This document shows positions 46,345 to 54,176 of a stretch of 63,824 nucleotides of DNA, in pieces. Made by a program: the position numbers and the translations under genes. The stretch comes from a virus. Position 1 is the stretch's first letter. Every line of letters begins with the position of its first letter. Location: positions 1 through 63,824 of the IMG/VR virus record IMGVR_UViG_3300005933_000010; one strand, given 5' to 3'. The notes beneath the pieces are model-generated. The model was given only the letters and a program-made list of their open reading frames with translations, was not told the DNA's origin and ran no database searches.

Positions 46345-46778
46345 TATTTTTCAGACTCTTTAGGTTTTGCAAAGTTTTCCTTTTCGTAAAGATATCCTAG
46401 TTTTACGTCAGTCTCTGATGGACTAAAGACTACGAACTTTGGACTTGCCAAAAGGTAGTCGGCTATTCTTTCGTCTGCTCTTATAACGTCCACAACTTTG
46501 GAGTCTAACACCATGGCTAGGTGATAAACAGATATGTCTTTTGGTGCAGGATTATAGTTTGGGTCCTTTAAGTTTTTCTTTTCTTGAATCTCATTCTTTA
46601 GCTTTTCCAGTTCTACGGGGGCATTTTTCCCTAGAAGCAACTTGTCTATCAGGAATAGCTTTAGGACCTGGACTGTTGTCAGCTGGACATAGTCTGCATC
46701 CCACTTAGGATTGATCTTTGCCTTTTCTGGCTTACGGACGTCGTCTTTAATACTGTTAATAAAATCTTTAATACTCAT
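46344..46778 (-). CDS. Hypothetical helical protein in the appendage cluster
   Basis: 144 residues, helical and lysine-rich (LEKLKNEIQEKKNLKD). The end reads VKLGYLYEKENF, similar in pattern to the G-W/L-x-Y-x2-G-x-F motif of the small proteins at 47494 and 58295. TAATG-type coupling to neighbours. A fibre-assembly helper is possible but unproven. Confidence 0.6.
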   Translation of the reverse strand: MSIKDFINSIKDDVRKPEKAKINPKWDADYVQLTTVQVLKLFLIDKLLLGKNAPVELEKLKNEIQEKKNLKDPNYNPAPKDISVYHLAMVLDSKVVDVIRADERIADYLLASPKFVVFSPSETDVKLGYLYEKENFAKPKESEK

Positions 46779-47467
46779 TAGTCAAACTTCTTTCTATGCC
46801 ATGCTATTTTACTGTAGGGAGTGTCTGGGTTTCTGACAATTGTAGATTTTATCTCCACAGTATCTTTCATCCCCTTGTCAAACACCATCTTCCAAGAAGA
46901 TCTCTTGACTGGCAAGATCTGTGCGATGGGGGTTCCAGCTTTGATAGTCCCCGAAAACCCCTCCTCAATAAAAAAAGGAATGTTTCCTCCACTGGAGTAT
47001 GCGTCTGAGTCCATTATGGCCGACACTGTTCTAAAAGGCAAGTCGTCCCTGTTCAGGGGATGAGTTACGAGGGTCGACCAGCCTCTTGGAGTCTTCCAAG
47101 CCCATTTCCCTGAGAATACCAAATGGTTGGGAGCAAAGCCTTTAGGTCTTGGCATTGTAGCTCCTAGCCCACCTGGTCTTTCGTTGATAAAATTGCCAAA
47201 GGGAGTCTTTCTGTCCCAGGATAAGCTCAGGTCTCCGTCTTCATCCGTAGAGACTTCGACGTCAGTTGGAAAAGTTATAACGTAGCCAGAAATCATAGCA
47301 TCCATGTACGGCATGCACTTTTTTAGCCCTGCGGACTTGGTTCCGTCTTTGTCTGTAAAAAAACTTTCTGCCTTTTTAAACCAGTCTGGAAGGACTCTCT
47401 TAGCTGGTAAAGGTAGGCCAAAGTTGCGAGTACGCTCATTTACGTAAAACTTAATTATTTTCATCAT
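46778..47467 (-). CDS. Conserved-looking hypothetical protein
   Basis: 229 residues. Segments such as PAKRVLPDWFKKAESFF, LKKCMPYMDAMISGYVITFPTDVEV and GTPIAQILPVKRSSW look like a globular enzyme-like or beta-rich fold, and the GTPIAQILP strand resembles a dUTPase-type strand in pattern only. I recall similar proteins in environmental tailed phages but cannot name the family with confidence. Two ATGs in tandem at 47467 and 47464. Function unknown. Confidence 0.6.
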   Translation of the reverse strand: MMKIIKFYVNERTRNFGLPLPAKRVLPDWFKKAESFFTDKDGTKSAGLKKCMPYMDAMISGYVITFPTDVEVSTDEDGDLSLSWDRKTPFGNFINERPGGLGATMPRPKGFAPNHLVFSGKWAWKTPRGWSTLVTHPLNRDDLPFRTVSAIMDSDAYSSGGNIPFFIEEGFSGTIKAGTPIAQILPVKRSSWKMVFDKGMKDTVEIKSTIVRNPDTPYSKIAWHRKKFD

Positions 47468-47485
47468 AGAGTCCGATCTCTATCT

Positions 47486-47494
47486 AGTATACAC
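47486..47494 (-). promoter_or_regulatory. -10 element with short leader
   Basis: GTGTATACT, 18 nt before the ATG at 47467. Same GTG-type box as at 8684, 9480 and 47731. Confidence 0.35.
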
Positions 47495-47724
47495 TATTCT
47501 GCGTTAGAGAATGTACCCGTGGAAGCATCATAGAGTTGACCTACGGTTGTGGCACCATTGGCAACTTGAACAAAAGTCGGGTTTGACATGTACAACGCAG
47601 CGGACTGGCCTTCACAATTAAGAACCTGATAAACAACACCCTCGTGTACGACTGCTAGGTAGAATTCGTGAAGGGGACGCTTCAGCTCGAGTACGGGGTC
47701 TAGGTCTGGTAATGGCAATGTCAT
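47494..47724 (-). CDS. Small fibre-associated protein
   Basis: 76 residues ending in VGQLYDASTGTFSNAE, the strand-turn pattern typical of small proteins encoded next to tail fibres. The first half is beta-rich (FYLAVVHEGVVYQVLN). TATAAT lies 6 nt before the ATG with no ribosome site. A fibre chaperone or minor appendage protein is plausible. Confidence 0.55.
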   Translation of the reverse strand: MTLPLPDLDPVLELKRPLHEFYLAVVHEGVVYQVLNCEGQSAALYMSNPTFVQVANGATTVGQLYDASTGTFSNAE

Positions 47725-47730
47725 ACTTTA

Positions 47731-47739
47731 ATTATACAC
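47731..47739 (-). promoter_or_regulatory. -10 element giving a probable leaderless transcript
   Basis: GTGTATAAT with 6 nt to the ATG at 47724. The TAA is also the stop codon of the Cys-rich gene upstream. Confidence 0.45.
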
Positions 47740-48703
47740 CCCTTTCTATATTAATTTCGGAAACAGTTTTAGACTCATTGTAGCTGGAGGGGGACACCAC
47801 GATTCCAAATTTAGTGGACTCTACAGCCGTAGATGCGTTATGAGAATCTGTGCGAATTGGAGAATACAGCGAGGCATCAGAAAAGGACTCTACAGTTATC
47901 ATTTTATTCGAAGTCTTAACCCTTAATGAGCGTAAGACAGTCGTGATTTTCCAGCTCACTATCTCAGACACGGAACTTGCTATAGACTGCAAGACTCTAA
48001 TGTACTGTGGGTAGCAGGTCTCGCAAGAAGTTCCGCTACAGGTGCCACAATTACAGGAAAAGTAGTAGGTAACCGAGCAACATCCGTAGCTAGTACCACA
48101 GTGGGGTTGGAAGCACGCAGTGGATCCAGGAGAGTAGGCTGTGCAATCTTGCCAGGATATCTGGGTATACCCCGAGCAGTTACCATTTGCGTATCGAGAG
48201 GAGCAGTAGTTTCCGTACTGTGTACTCCAGCTTGAGCAATAGGGTGGGTTCTGATAACAGATCGGTGTGGGGCAATAGTATCCAGTGACACAATCGTAGC
48301 CATTACAATAGCTGCCAGAACATGTGGAGCAACCGCAGGAATAAGTGTACCCCGTACAGTTGCAACTTTCCGTGATTTGCTCTGATGAGACTGACCACCA
48401 GTTACCTGCATCGGTAACCCATAGAGCTGCGCCAATGCCTTGTCCCATATCTTTTATTTCTATCTTGACGTCAGGGACTAGGGCGTCAACAACAACTAGG
48501 GGGTACGTAGAAGAAGAGGCAGAAGTTGTTAGTTTTGAAGAAGATATTCCCCACACTCCACGAAGGAAGGACCACTTTCTTTTGTTACTCTGTCCCAGGA
48601 TGGCAGAGCTTAAGGAAGACCCAGAAAACTCAGAGGCAAAAATAGTTCTTATAGCTTTTGGGAGTGATTGCTGGTTGGCTCGCAAGATTGCTTTTATGCC
48701 CAT
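47732..48703 (-). CDS. Cys-rich appendage protein
   Basis: 323 residues. A stretch of about 120 residues from about residue 115 contains 22 cysteines (for example CNCTGY, CGCSTC, CNCGTC), with repeats at its two ends (SCGCSTCSG and SCNCGTCSG). The flanks are ordinary strands. So many cysteines in a probably extracellular virion protein suggest a disulfide-stabilised domain, or a metal-binding one. It abuts the upstream fibre gene. No family recognised. Confidence 0.65.
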   Translation of the reverse strand: MGIKAILRANQQSLPKAIRTIFASEFSGSSLSSAILGQSNKRKWSFLRGVWGISSSKLTTSASSSTYPLVVVDALVPDVKIEIKDMGQGIGAALWVTDAGNWWSVSSEQITESCNCTGYTYSCGCSTCSGSYCNGYDCVTGYYCPTPICYQNPPYCSSWSTQYGNYCSSRYANGNCSGYTQISWQDCTAYSPGSTACFQPHCGTSYGCCSVTYYFSCNCGTCSGTSCETCYPQYIRVLQSIASSVSEIVSWKITTVLRSLRVKTSNKMITVESFSDASLYSPIRTDSHNASTAVESTKFGIVVSPSSYNESKTVSEINIERGV

Positions 48704-48704
48704 A

Positions 48705-50390
48705 TTACTCTAGGTCCCCCATCAAGTACCAGACATTCGTATCTCTCTTTATTAGAGTTGCTGAAGAGTACTGGGTCCTTGTTTTGTTGCTAGGGGTGAA
48801 GTTCAGAGATACCCCAGAAGCTCCCACAATAGTAATTTGACCAGAACCTTTCTGCATAACAGTTATCGTTGATCCAATTGGAAAGGCTACTGAAGAGTTG
48901 TTGGGTACCGTGAAGGTAACCTCCGATGTACATTCTACCATCTTGTCTTTGTCTGTGATCTCAAAAGTGTAGGGTCCGTACCTGGGGTTAAAATCTACAA
49001 GACTTGGAGCTATGTCTATAGACGTAGCTTCCCACTTATCCGATGAAGAAGAGTACTGTAACAGGGATTTATCAATCATGCCTGTTAGGTCTACGTCGGA
49101 AAGTTGGGCTACAGATGATGCTGCAGAACCTGGTAGCCAAGTTCCAGAGGCTAGATCATAAGCTAAGACATCCGTGTCTGACAATCCAGTTAAATCTACG
49201 TCAGTTAATTCTGATAGTGCTGCTGCTGCAGGAAGCACTGGGGTGTAAGTAAGAAGTCCGTCGTCGTAAGCTAAGCCACCAGTGGTGCTTCCAGTACCCT
49301 CAACGGCTACGGATATGTCTGGGCTTGTGGGCTGTCCTCCCAAGGCCCCAGCTACTTCTTGAACATGAAATTGAACATCAGCGTTTTGACCAATGTACGA
49401 GGTACCTGATGACGCCTGGCCTTTAATTCTATAGGTAACTATTGTTCCTACGTCTAGATTATGCTGATCGTAGTACGTCCAGCCAAAGTCCCTAGTCCCT
49501 AGGATTGGCCAAGTGAAGAGATCTGTCTCTACAGAGTCAACCACCCGAACAAGCTTTACCGAGGACGAGCCGAAGTGGTCGCTGGTCAGGCTTATTAGGT
49601 TTACGTAACTAGAAGTCGTAGTTATGGACACTTCTAGTTTCTTTGCTCCATCCCAATAAGTATATACAGATCCTGTGGATGCAGCAAAAGTGGTTGTACT
49701 ATTCAATACCCCAAAAGATCCTGCTGTAACTCCAGTTATGGCTGGAGCAAAACTGAAAGCCCCTGTGTTGGAGTTATAGGATAGCTCTCCTGCTCCTGTG
49801 GGGACTCCAGTAGTTACAGTTATGGCATCGATGCCTACAAGTTCTTTTGGCTTCCAGGTTTGATCGGAGTTGTCGAAAAACAGAACATCGTTTAAATTAG
49901 CTCCTGAGGGGTCTACATTTGTTAGGTCGGAGAGGGTATGCGTGTGGTCGGTAGCAGCTTTTGTATCTAAAGCTGCAAGAATTGTGCCGATGTCTCCGTC
50001 GTTCTCAGCAATGGCTTCTGCTATTTCTTTAAGAGTGTTTAGAGTTTCTGGTGCTGAATCAATTAGAGAGGCTATCTCGGTATCCGTGTAAGTGTTTGAT
50101 GCCGTCTCTGAGTCGCTGATGGCTTGTGAGAGGGTACTCTCAGTTGATAAGATAGCTGCATCAAGCTCTGTGTCAGAGTATACGTTTGCGCTTGCTAAGA
50201 CGGCTAGTCTGATTGCTTCTATGTCTTCTGCATTCTGGAAATATGGTAACAAGGACCAAGCCGTTACTCCATCACCCATCCTGAATGTTTGGTCATCGGT
50301 AGATAGGGCAATCTCTCCAGCAGCAAGAACGGGGTCTGAGGAAGACCACTGAGTGTCTGTACCTCTTCTTTGTTGAAGCCTAATTAGCAA
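48705..50390 (-). CDS. Tail fibre protein with QRRGT N-terminus
   Basis: 561 residues. Residues 1-50 (RLQQRRGTDTQWSSSDPVLAAGEI...FRMGDG) match the Mtd-type N-terminal phage fibre domain. A helical TLNTLKEIAEAIAEND stretch follows, then beta repeats (LSELTDVDLTGLSDTDVLAYD, repeated). The last 95 residues share a module with the proteins at 52115 and 59368 (VPNNSSVAFPIGS...GDLE). The start is TTG 50390, aligned with the Met of the 52115-54109 protein, with AGGAG 6 nt upstream. Confidence 0.8.
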   Translation of the reverse strand: MLIRLQQRRGTDTQWSSSDPVLAAGEIALSTDDQTFRMGDGVTAWSLLPYFQNAEDIEAIRLAVLASANVYSDTELDAAILSTESTLSQAISDSETASNTYTDTEIASLIDSAPETLNTLKEIAEAIAENDGDIGTILAALDTKAATDHTHTLSDLTNVDPSGANLNDVLFFDNSDQTWKPKELVGIDAITVTTGVPTGAGELSYNSNTGAFSFAPAITGVTAGSFGVLNSTTTFAASTGSVYTYWDGAKKLEVSITTTSSYVNLISLTSDHFGSSSVKLVRVVDSVETDLFTWPILGTRDFGWTYYDQHNLDVGTIVTYRIKGQASSGTSYIGQNADVQFHVQEVAGALGGQPTSPDISVAVEGTGSTTGGLAYDDGLLTYTPVLPAAAALSELTDVDLTGLSDTDVLAYDLASGTWLPGSAASSVAQLSDVDLTGMIDKSLLQYSSSSDKWEATSIDIAPSLVDFNPRYGPYTFEITDKDKMVECTSEVTFTVPNNSSVAFPIGSTITVMQKGSGQITIVGASGVSLNFTPSNKTRTQYSSATLIKRDTNVWYLMGDLE

Positions 50391-50399
50391 TATGATCTC

Positions 50400-50426
50400 C
50401 TATCTGGCATAAAAATACCAGGATAG
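50400..50426 (-). promoter_or_regulatory. Leader hairpin abutting the ribosome-binding site of the TTG-start fibre gene
   Basis: Minus strand: CTAT-C-CTGGTA, loop TTTTTA, TGCCAG-ATAG, a 10-bp stem with one bulge and one wobble. Its 3' arm runs into the AGGAG at 50401-50397. It could limit translation from the weak TTG start. Confidence 0.4.
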
Positions 50427-50429
50427 TTA

Positions 50430-50438
50430 AGTATAACA
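50430..50438 (-). promoter_or_regulatory. Extended -10 promoter before the 561-residue fibre gene
   Basis: TGTTATACT, 39 nt before the TTG at 50390. The leader would hold the hairpin and AGGAG. Confidence 0.5.
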
Positions 50439-50446
50439 TTGTTTTG

Positions 50447-50566
50447 TTAGCTAAAGGACATGCCACTGTCTTTTTTGTGAGAGTCTCCAAAGTCACACCT
50501 GGTACAGGACTTGGCCTCTGCTTTAGTAAATGGGCATGTAGCTATGACTATATCGTGCTTTCCCAT
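50447..50566 (-). CDS. 39-residue cysteine mini-protein
   Basis: A short gene in the 193-bp gap between the 561-residue fibre gene and the 2OG oxygenase gene. ATG 50566 opens 39 residues with CPFTKAEAKSCTRCDFGDSH, giving C-x9-C-x2-C...H, a possible zinc site. The CP-T-K and C-x2-C parts recall the RPWDLLNP zinc proteins. No strong ribosome site is visible, so it is less certain than the other small genes. Confidence 0.45.
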   Translation of the reverse strand: MGKHDIVIATCPFTKAEAKSCTRCDFGDSHKKDSGMSFS

Positions 50567-50583
50567 AAAGCATAAAATCTTTT

Positions 50584-51255
50584 TTAGATTAGAGGTATCC
50601 AATGTTGCTCCTGGCCTGGTCCTCCTGGTATCAAGTGCTCCATAGGAAGAACATCATATGCGATTGTTATCCTTGGGCCTTCCCAAGCCCAATCTGCCAT
50701 AGCGTGTGGGTGGGCCATCTCTGATAAGATTGCACGATTGTTGACATTATGATTAATTCTTTTTTCCTGGTTCGTTACGATATAGTGTGTCTCAGAAGGC
50801 TCTGCTGCTACGGAATAGTATCCGTGAAATAGAGGGGCCCCTCCAGGGCCATGGTCGTGCCAATCTAGCTTCCCAGTCTTTGTGTGGTTAATATTGAACC
50901 AGCCTTGGACTACAAATTTCTGTGACTCAAAATCTATTCCATAGTAATTACAGGCTTCGTGAACCATCTCAGACAAAGCCTTGTAAAGGTTATGAACACC
51001 AGGAATGTTAAACTGGAAGACGTTGTATTGTTGCCACTTCATAGTTGAAACACTGCCAGAGTCTATCCAACCATCTGCTTCGGTGACAGGGGTGACACCT
51101 CTAATCTCAACGTTTTCAATTAGCTGGTACCTGGCCTGTAACTCATTTGCTAAAGACTCCAAGTCATTGTCTAGAAATGACTCAAAGAACTTATGTGGCT
51201 GAGTTGACTTGGAATGGCTTTGCATTGGTTGTGGCATGGCTTTTTCAGGTTGCAT
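50584..51255 (-). CDS. 2OG-Fe(II) oxygenase (2OG-FeII_Oxy_5-like), in the fibre cluster
   Basis: 223 residues. The core has WFNINH, then W132-H133-D134-H135-G (H-x-H or H-x-D iron motif), GYYSVAAEPSETH, and H182/H184 followed by PRITIAYD, with R195 as the likely 2-oxoglutarate anchor. This pattern fits the 2OG-FeII_Oxy_5 type and differs from the two oxygenases at 8-9.5 kb. Encoded among collagen-like and fibre genes, it might hydroxylate a virion protein. GAAGGG precedes the ATG. Confidence 0.72.
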   Translation of the reverse strand: MQPEKAMPQPMQSHSKSTQPHKFFESFLDNDLESLANELQARYQLIENVEIRGVTPVTEADGWIDSGSVSTMKWQQYNVFQFNIPGVHNLYKALSEMVHEACNYYGIDFESQKFVVQGWFNINHTKTGKLDWHDHGPGGAPLFHGYYSVAAEPSETHYIVTNQEKRINHNVNNRAILSEMAHPHAMADWAWEGPRITIAYDVLPMEHLIPGGPGQEQHWIPLI

Positions 51256-51280
51256 CGGTAAGACCCTTCTCTATTTAATA

Positions 51281-51289
51281 ATTATATCA
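51281..51289 (-). promoter_or_regulatory. Extended -10 promoter before the fibre-cluster oxygenase
   Basis: TGATATAAT, 25 nt before the ATG at 51255. A leader with GAAGGG follows. Confidence 0.5.
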
Positions 51290-51300
51290 CACAGGTGGAA

Positions 51301-52092
51301 TTACCTGGGTGAAAAGTTAAACGGAGCAAACCCAAAAGGAGCAAAGTTAAACGGGGTAAACCCAAAAGCTCCAAAGGGGGTAAACCCAAAAGCTCCAAAG
51401 GGGGTAAAGCTAAATGGAGTAAAGCTGAATGGTGTAAACCCAAAAGGAGCAAAACTGAATGGAGTAAATCCAAAAGTGGTTATGCTTGAAGAGTTGTTTG
51501 AGTAAGATCCAGATCCGTTGGAGTTCTCTGCACGAACAGAATATGTTTGAGCAGAGCCACCCTCTTGGCTTACTGACACAGATGTTCCAGTTGTTGTTCC
51601 CGTCTTTCCATCAGAGGATGTCCAGCGATAAGTGGTTATTGAGGATCCACCATTGTTTGGTGCACTCCAGGATACTGAGTCTGTAGATGTTCCTGTTTGG
51701 TTTGTGCTTGATGAAGGAGTTGGAGTGCTAACGGATGGTGCTGCCATGGTTGCTGGAACTGTGGTTATTGTAATAGCCGTTGTAGCGGATGAGGAACCTG
51801 AGTCGCCAGATGCGTTAGAAGCTACAACTGTAAAAGTTGGAGTGCTGGAAGAACCCAGCCCTTCTACCGTTACTGGAGATGAAGATCCAGTCCCCGTTTG
51901 TCCAGTAGAGGCTGTAACTAAATAAGAAGTTGCAGCTGGTGAGTTAGCTGGAAGTGAAAATGAAACTGTGGCAGCTCCATCGTTGTATACTCGGCTTGTG
52001 CCGACATTGGAAGCTGTTACGCTTACTGGTGTTAGTGGCTCCAGGAAGTCATTCTGTGATGCTGACCTACCGCCTGCTTCTTTTTTTGCCAT
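51301..52092 (-). CDS. Fn3-like protein with C-terminal FxF(T/A/S)P repeats
   Basis: 263 residues. Residues 15-205 form two Ser/Thr-rich Ig/Fn3-like domains (SVTASNVGTSRVYNDGAATVSFSLP; ITTYRWTSSDGKTG...YSVRAENSNGSGSYS). The last 57 residues are ten pentapeptides FxF(T/A/S)P with two FGA inserts. Part of the repeat is an exact 24-bp tandem copy in DNA. Probably a virion surface protein; the role of the repeat is unknown. AGGAG lies upstream of the ATG. Confidence 0.75.
   Translation of the reverse strand: MAKKEAGGRSASQNDFLEPLTPVSVTASNVGTSRVYNDGAATVSFSLPANSPAATSYLVTASTGQTGTGSSSPVTVEGLGSSSTPTFTVVASNASGDSGSSSATTAITITTVPATMAAPSVSTPTPSSSTNQTGTSTDSVSWSAPNNGGSSITTYRWTSSDGKTGTTTGTSVSVSQEGGSAQTYSVRAENSNGSGSYSNNSSSITTFGFTPFSFAPFGFTPFSFTPFSFTPFGAFGFTPFGAFGFTPFNFAPFGFAPFNFSPR
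51353..51400 (-). repeat. Perfect 24-bp tandem repeat inside the FxF(T/A/S)P gene
   Basis: Two identical adjacent 24-bp units (51353-51376 and 51377-51400) encode two of the FGFTPFGA steps. Neighbouring degenerate units cover about 51310-51480. The exact copy suggests recent slippage or unequal exchange. Confidence 0.85.
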
Positions 52093-52114
52093 GTCTTTTC
52101 TCTTCTCCTAGTTA

Positions 52115-54109
52115 TTAAGCTGTTAGGTCGCCGTAGACAACCCATGAGTCTGCAGACCTTTTAAGTATTGTAGCAGATGACCACTGAGTGCGTAACTTAT
52201 TTCCAGGAGTAAAGTTTAGAGTTACTCCGCTTGCTGGGGAAATAGTTACCTGACCAGAGCCAGTCTGAAGAATATCCATTGAAGCTCCTACTGGCCAGGC
52301 CAAGGAGGCGTTCGTTGGGATAGTAAATGTAGTTGCACTACCAGAGTTTACCTCAACCAAGTTGTCCTTGTAGTCGATGGTGTCTAGAGTGTAACTAGCA
52401 GTCTTTTCTGAGAATACTGTCAGGGAAGGCACTGCTGCTACAGTTTGAGTTGTTCCGTCTGCAAATACCACAGAAGCAGCACTTACGACAGCAGCAGACA
52501 AATCTTTAACTGATAGGTCATCCAAGGATCCCTGGGCGAAGTTAATAGTTGTAGTTGGAACGTCAGTAACTCCCTTAAACAACTTCCAAGTATCAGAGGA
52601 TGCATCTCTGGCAAAACCAGTTATTTGCTGAACTCCGTCATTGAATGTTGAGACAAAACCAAGGTCAACTGCATTTGTGACGTTTCCTTCTCCAAGTGCA
52701 ATCAAAGGGTCAGTTGTTTCAAAATTTGCAGTATCGATTGTGGTTGTCGTTCCCGAAACAGTCAGATCTCCAGTAACAGTAAAGTCTCCAGTTATTGTCT
52801 GGCTTGCAGCCTCTGTAAGAACTAGCTTTGAGGTATCTGTAATTCCGTGCACCGAGGTAGTCTCGTCATTATGCGCTGTCAGAGCTAAAGCTGCAGTAGA
52901 CTCTGCTGCATTCTGAGCTGTAGAAGCTGAGCCTGCTGCATCGTAGTTACCTGAAAGACCATCTGCATAACTCTCAGCATTTGTCTGTGCCGTACTCACG
53001 TCTGTGTTTGTGGCAAGCACCGAGGTGTCTGCAATACCGTGCACAGACGTAGTAGCGTCATTGTGAGACGTCAAAGCTGTTGAAGCTGTTAGCTCTGCAG
53101 CTGATTGTGCGTCATCTGCTTTGCTGCTTGCGTCTGTCGAAGAGGTCGCAATTGCATCAGATTCGGCTGTATCGGCGTAGGCCTGATATGCTGTAGTTAT
53201 CGTTGTGCCTAGGTCGGTGATTGCTGCTTCTCTAGCCGTTGCCTCGGCAGCTACTGCCAAAGTGTACGCATCTAGGGTGTCTGAGCTATCTGCTGCGATG
53301 GCTAAGCCTCTGGCAGTTGTCTCCAGGTCTACAGCTTCTGAGATTGCATTGTCTCTGTTTATTACTTCATCTGCGATTTCAGAGTCAATATCTGCTCCCA
53401 GATCTGTTCTGGCAAGGGCTATACCTTCGTTAAGAGACGTTGTTGCGTCAATTACGCTTTGCTGGATGTCAGAGACAATCTGTGTTATGGTTGCTGCATA
53501 GTCTGAGTCATCGCCAAGTGCTGCTGCGAGCTCGTTTAGAGTGTCTAGTGCTCCAGGTGCACCACCAATAAGGTCACTGATCGCAGATTGAATTCTGGAT
53601 GTTACTGTGTTTCCAGAAGTTCCGTCGATAGTTACGTCTCCAAGAAGCAAGTCTGCGGTCGCTGTGTAGCTTTGGTATGCCGAAGTAATAGCTGATTCAC
53701 GGGCATCTGTGTAGGATGCTGCTGAAGTCTCTGCATCTGATTGGGCTAGATCTGCATAAGACTGCAAGGCAGTTTGCAAAGTAGAGACTTCTCCATCTGT
53801 ATAAGAACCTGCAGCGGATATAGCTTCGGTCTTTGCGGTTGAGACTGCTAGACCGACGTTTGTGTAGAAGCTGGGGTCGTCATTTATAGCTGCTGCCAGC
53901 TCATTTAGAGTATTAAGAGTTTCTGGGGCTGCGTCAAGAATTGAGTCTATAGAACCGTAAGTGTACAGGTTCTCCCAATTGTTTGTTCCATCGCCCATTT
54001 TGAAACGGCCAGTGTCTGTCTCATAGCCGATCTCTCCGCCAGCTAAAACTGGGTTAATGCTGGTCCACTCTGCTGCGGTACCACGCCTCTGTTGCATCCT
54101 TGTTGCCAT
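52115..54109 (-). CDS. Tail fibre protein with QRRGT N-terminus and coiled-coil stalk
   Basis: 664 residues. The N-terminal 50 residues (MQQRRGTAAEWTSINPVLAGGEI...FKMGDG) match the 561-residue fibre protein. Residues 60-440 are alanine-rich helical repeats (TLNELAAAINDD, SYTDARESAITSAYQSYT) forming a probable trimeric stalk, then a TGDFTVTGDLTVSG beta region. The C-terminal 95 residues share the VPNN/IPTNASLAWPVG...GDLTA module. A 143-bp part of the stalk is nearly identical to part of the 54671-56227 gene. Confidence 0.82.
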   Translation of the reverse strand: MATRMQQRRGTAAEWTSINPVLAGGEIGYETDTGRFKMGDGTNNWENLYTYGSIDSILDAAPETLNTLNELAAAINDDPSFYTNVGLAVSTAKTEAISAAGSYTDGEVSTLQTALQSYADLAQSDAETSAASYTDARESAITSAYQSYTATADLLLGDVTIDGTSGNTVTSRIQSAISDLIGGAPGALDTLNELAAALGDDSDYAATITQIVSDIQQSVIDATTSLNEGIALARTDLGADIDSEIADEVINRDNAISEAVDLETTARGLAIAADSSDTLDAYTLAVAAEATAREAAITDLGTTITTAYQAYADTAESDAIATSSTDASSKADDAQSAAELTASTALTSHNDATTSVHGIADTSVLATNTDVSTAQTNAESYADGLSGNYDAAGSASTAQNAAESTAALALTAHNDETTSVHGITDTSKLVLTEAASQTITGDFTVTGDLTVSGTTTTIDTANFETTDPLIALGEGNVTNAVDLGFVSTFNDGVQQITGFARDASSDTWKLFKGVTDVPTTTINFAQGSLDDLSVKDLSAAVVSAASVVFADGTTQTVAAVPSLTVFSEKTASYTLDTIDYKDNLVEVNSGSATTFTIPTNASLAWPVGASMDILQTGSGQVTISPASGVTLNFTPGNKLRTQWSSATILKRSADSWVVYGDLTA
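53663..53805 (-). repeat. Duplicated stalk segment, copy 1
   Basis: Matches 55652-55794 in direct orientation without gaps, with about 18 mismatches in 143 bases counted by hand. Encodes the ADSADLAQSDAETSAASYTDARESA-type stalk segment. Confidence 0.85.
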
Positions 54110-54154
54110 AGTCTATTCTCCTACTTTTAGGGTGTCACGTTTAAGCCTTTTACT

Positions 54155-54163
54155 ATTATACCA
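54155..54163 (-). promoter_or_regulatory. Extended -10 promoter before the 664-residue fibre gene
   Basis: TGGTATAAT, 45 nt before the ATG at 54109. GTAGGAG precedes the ATG. Confidence 0.55.
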
Positions 54164-54176
54164 ACTTTTTTTTAGG

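Noticed and set aside
47980-48435. Alternative minus-strand frame of 151 codons inside the Cys-rich gene
   Set aside because: It is the frame shadow of the Cys-rich region; the repetitive TGC/TGT-rich DNA keeps another frame open, and the translation has no domain features.
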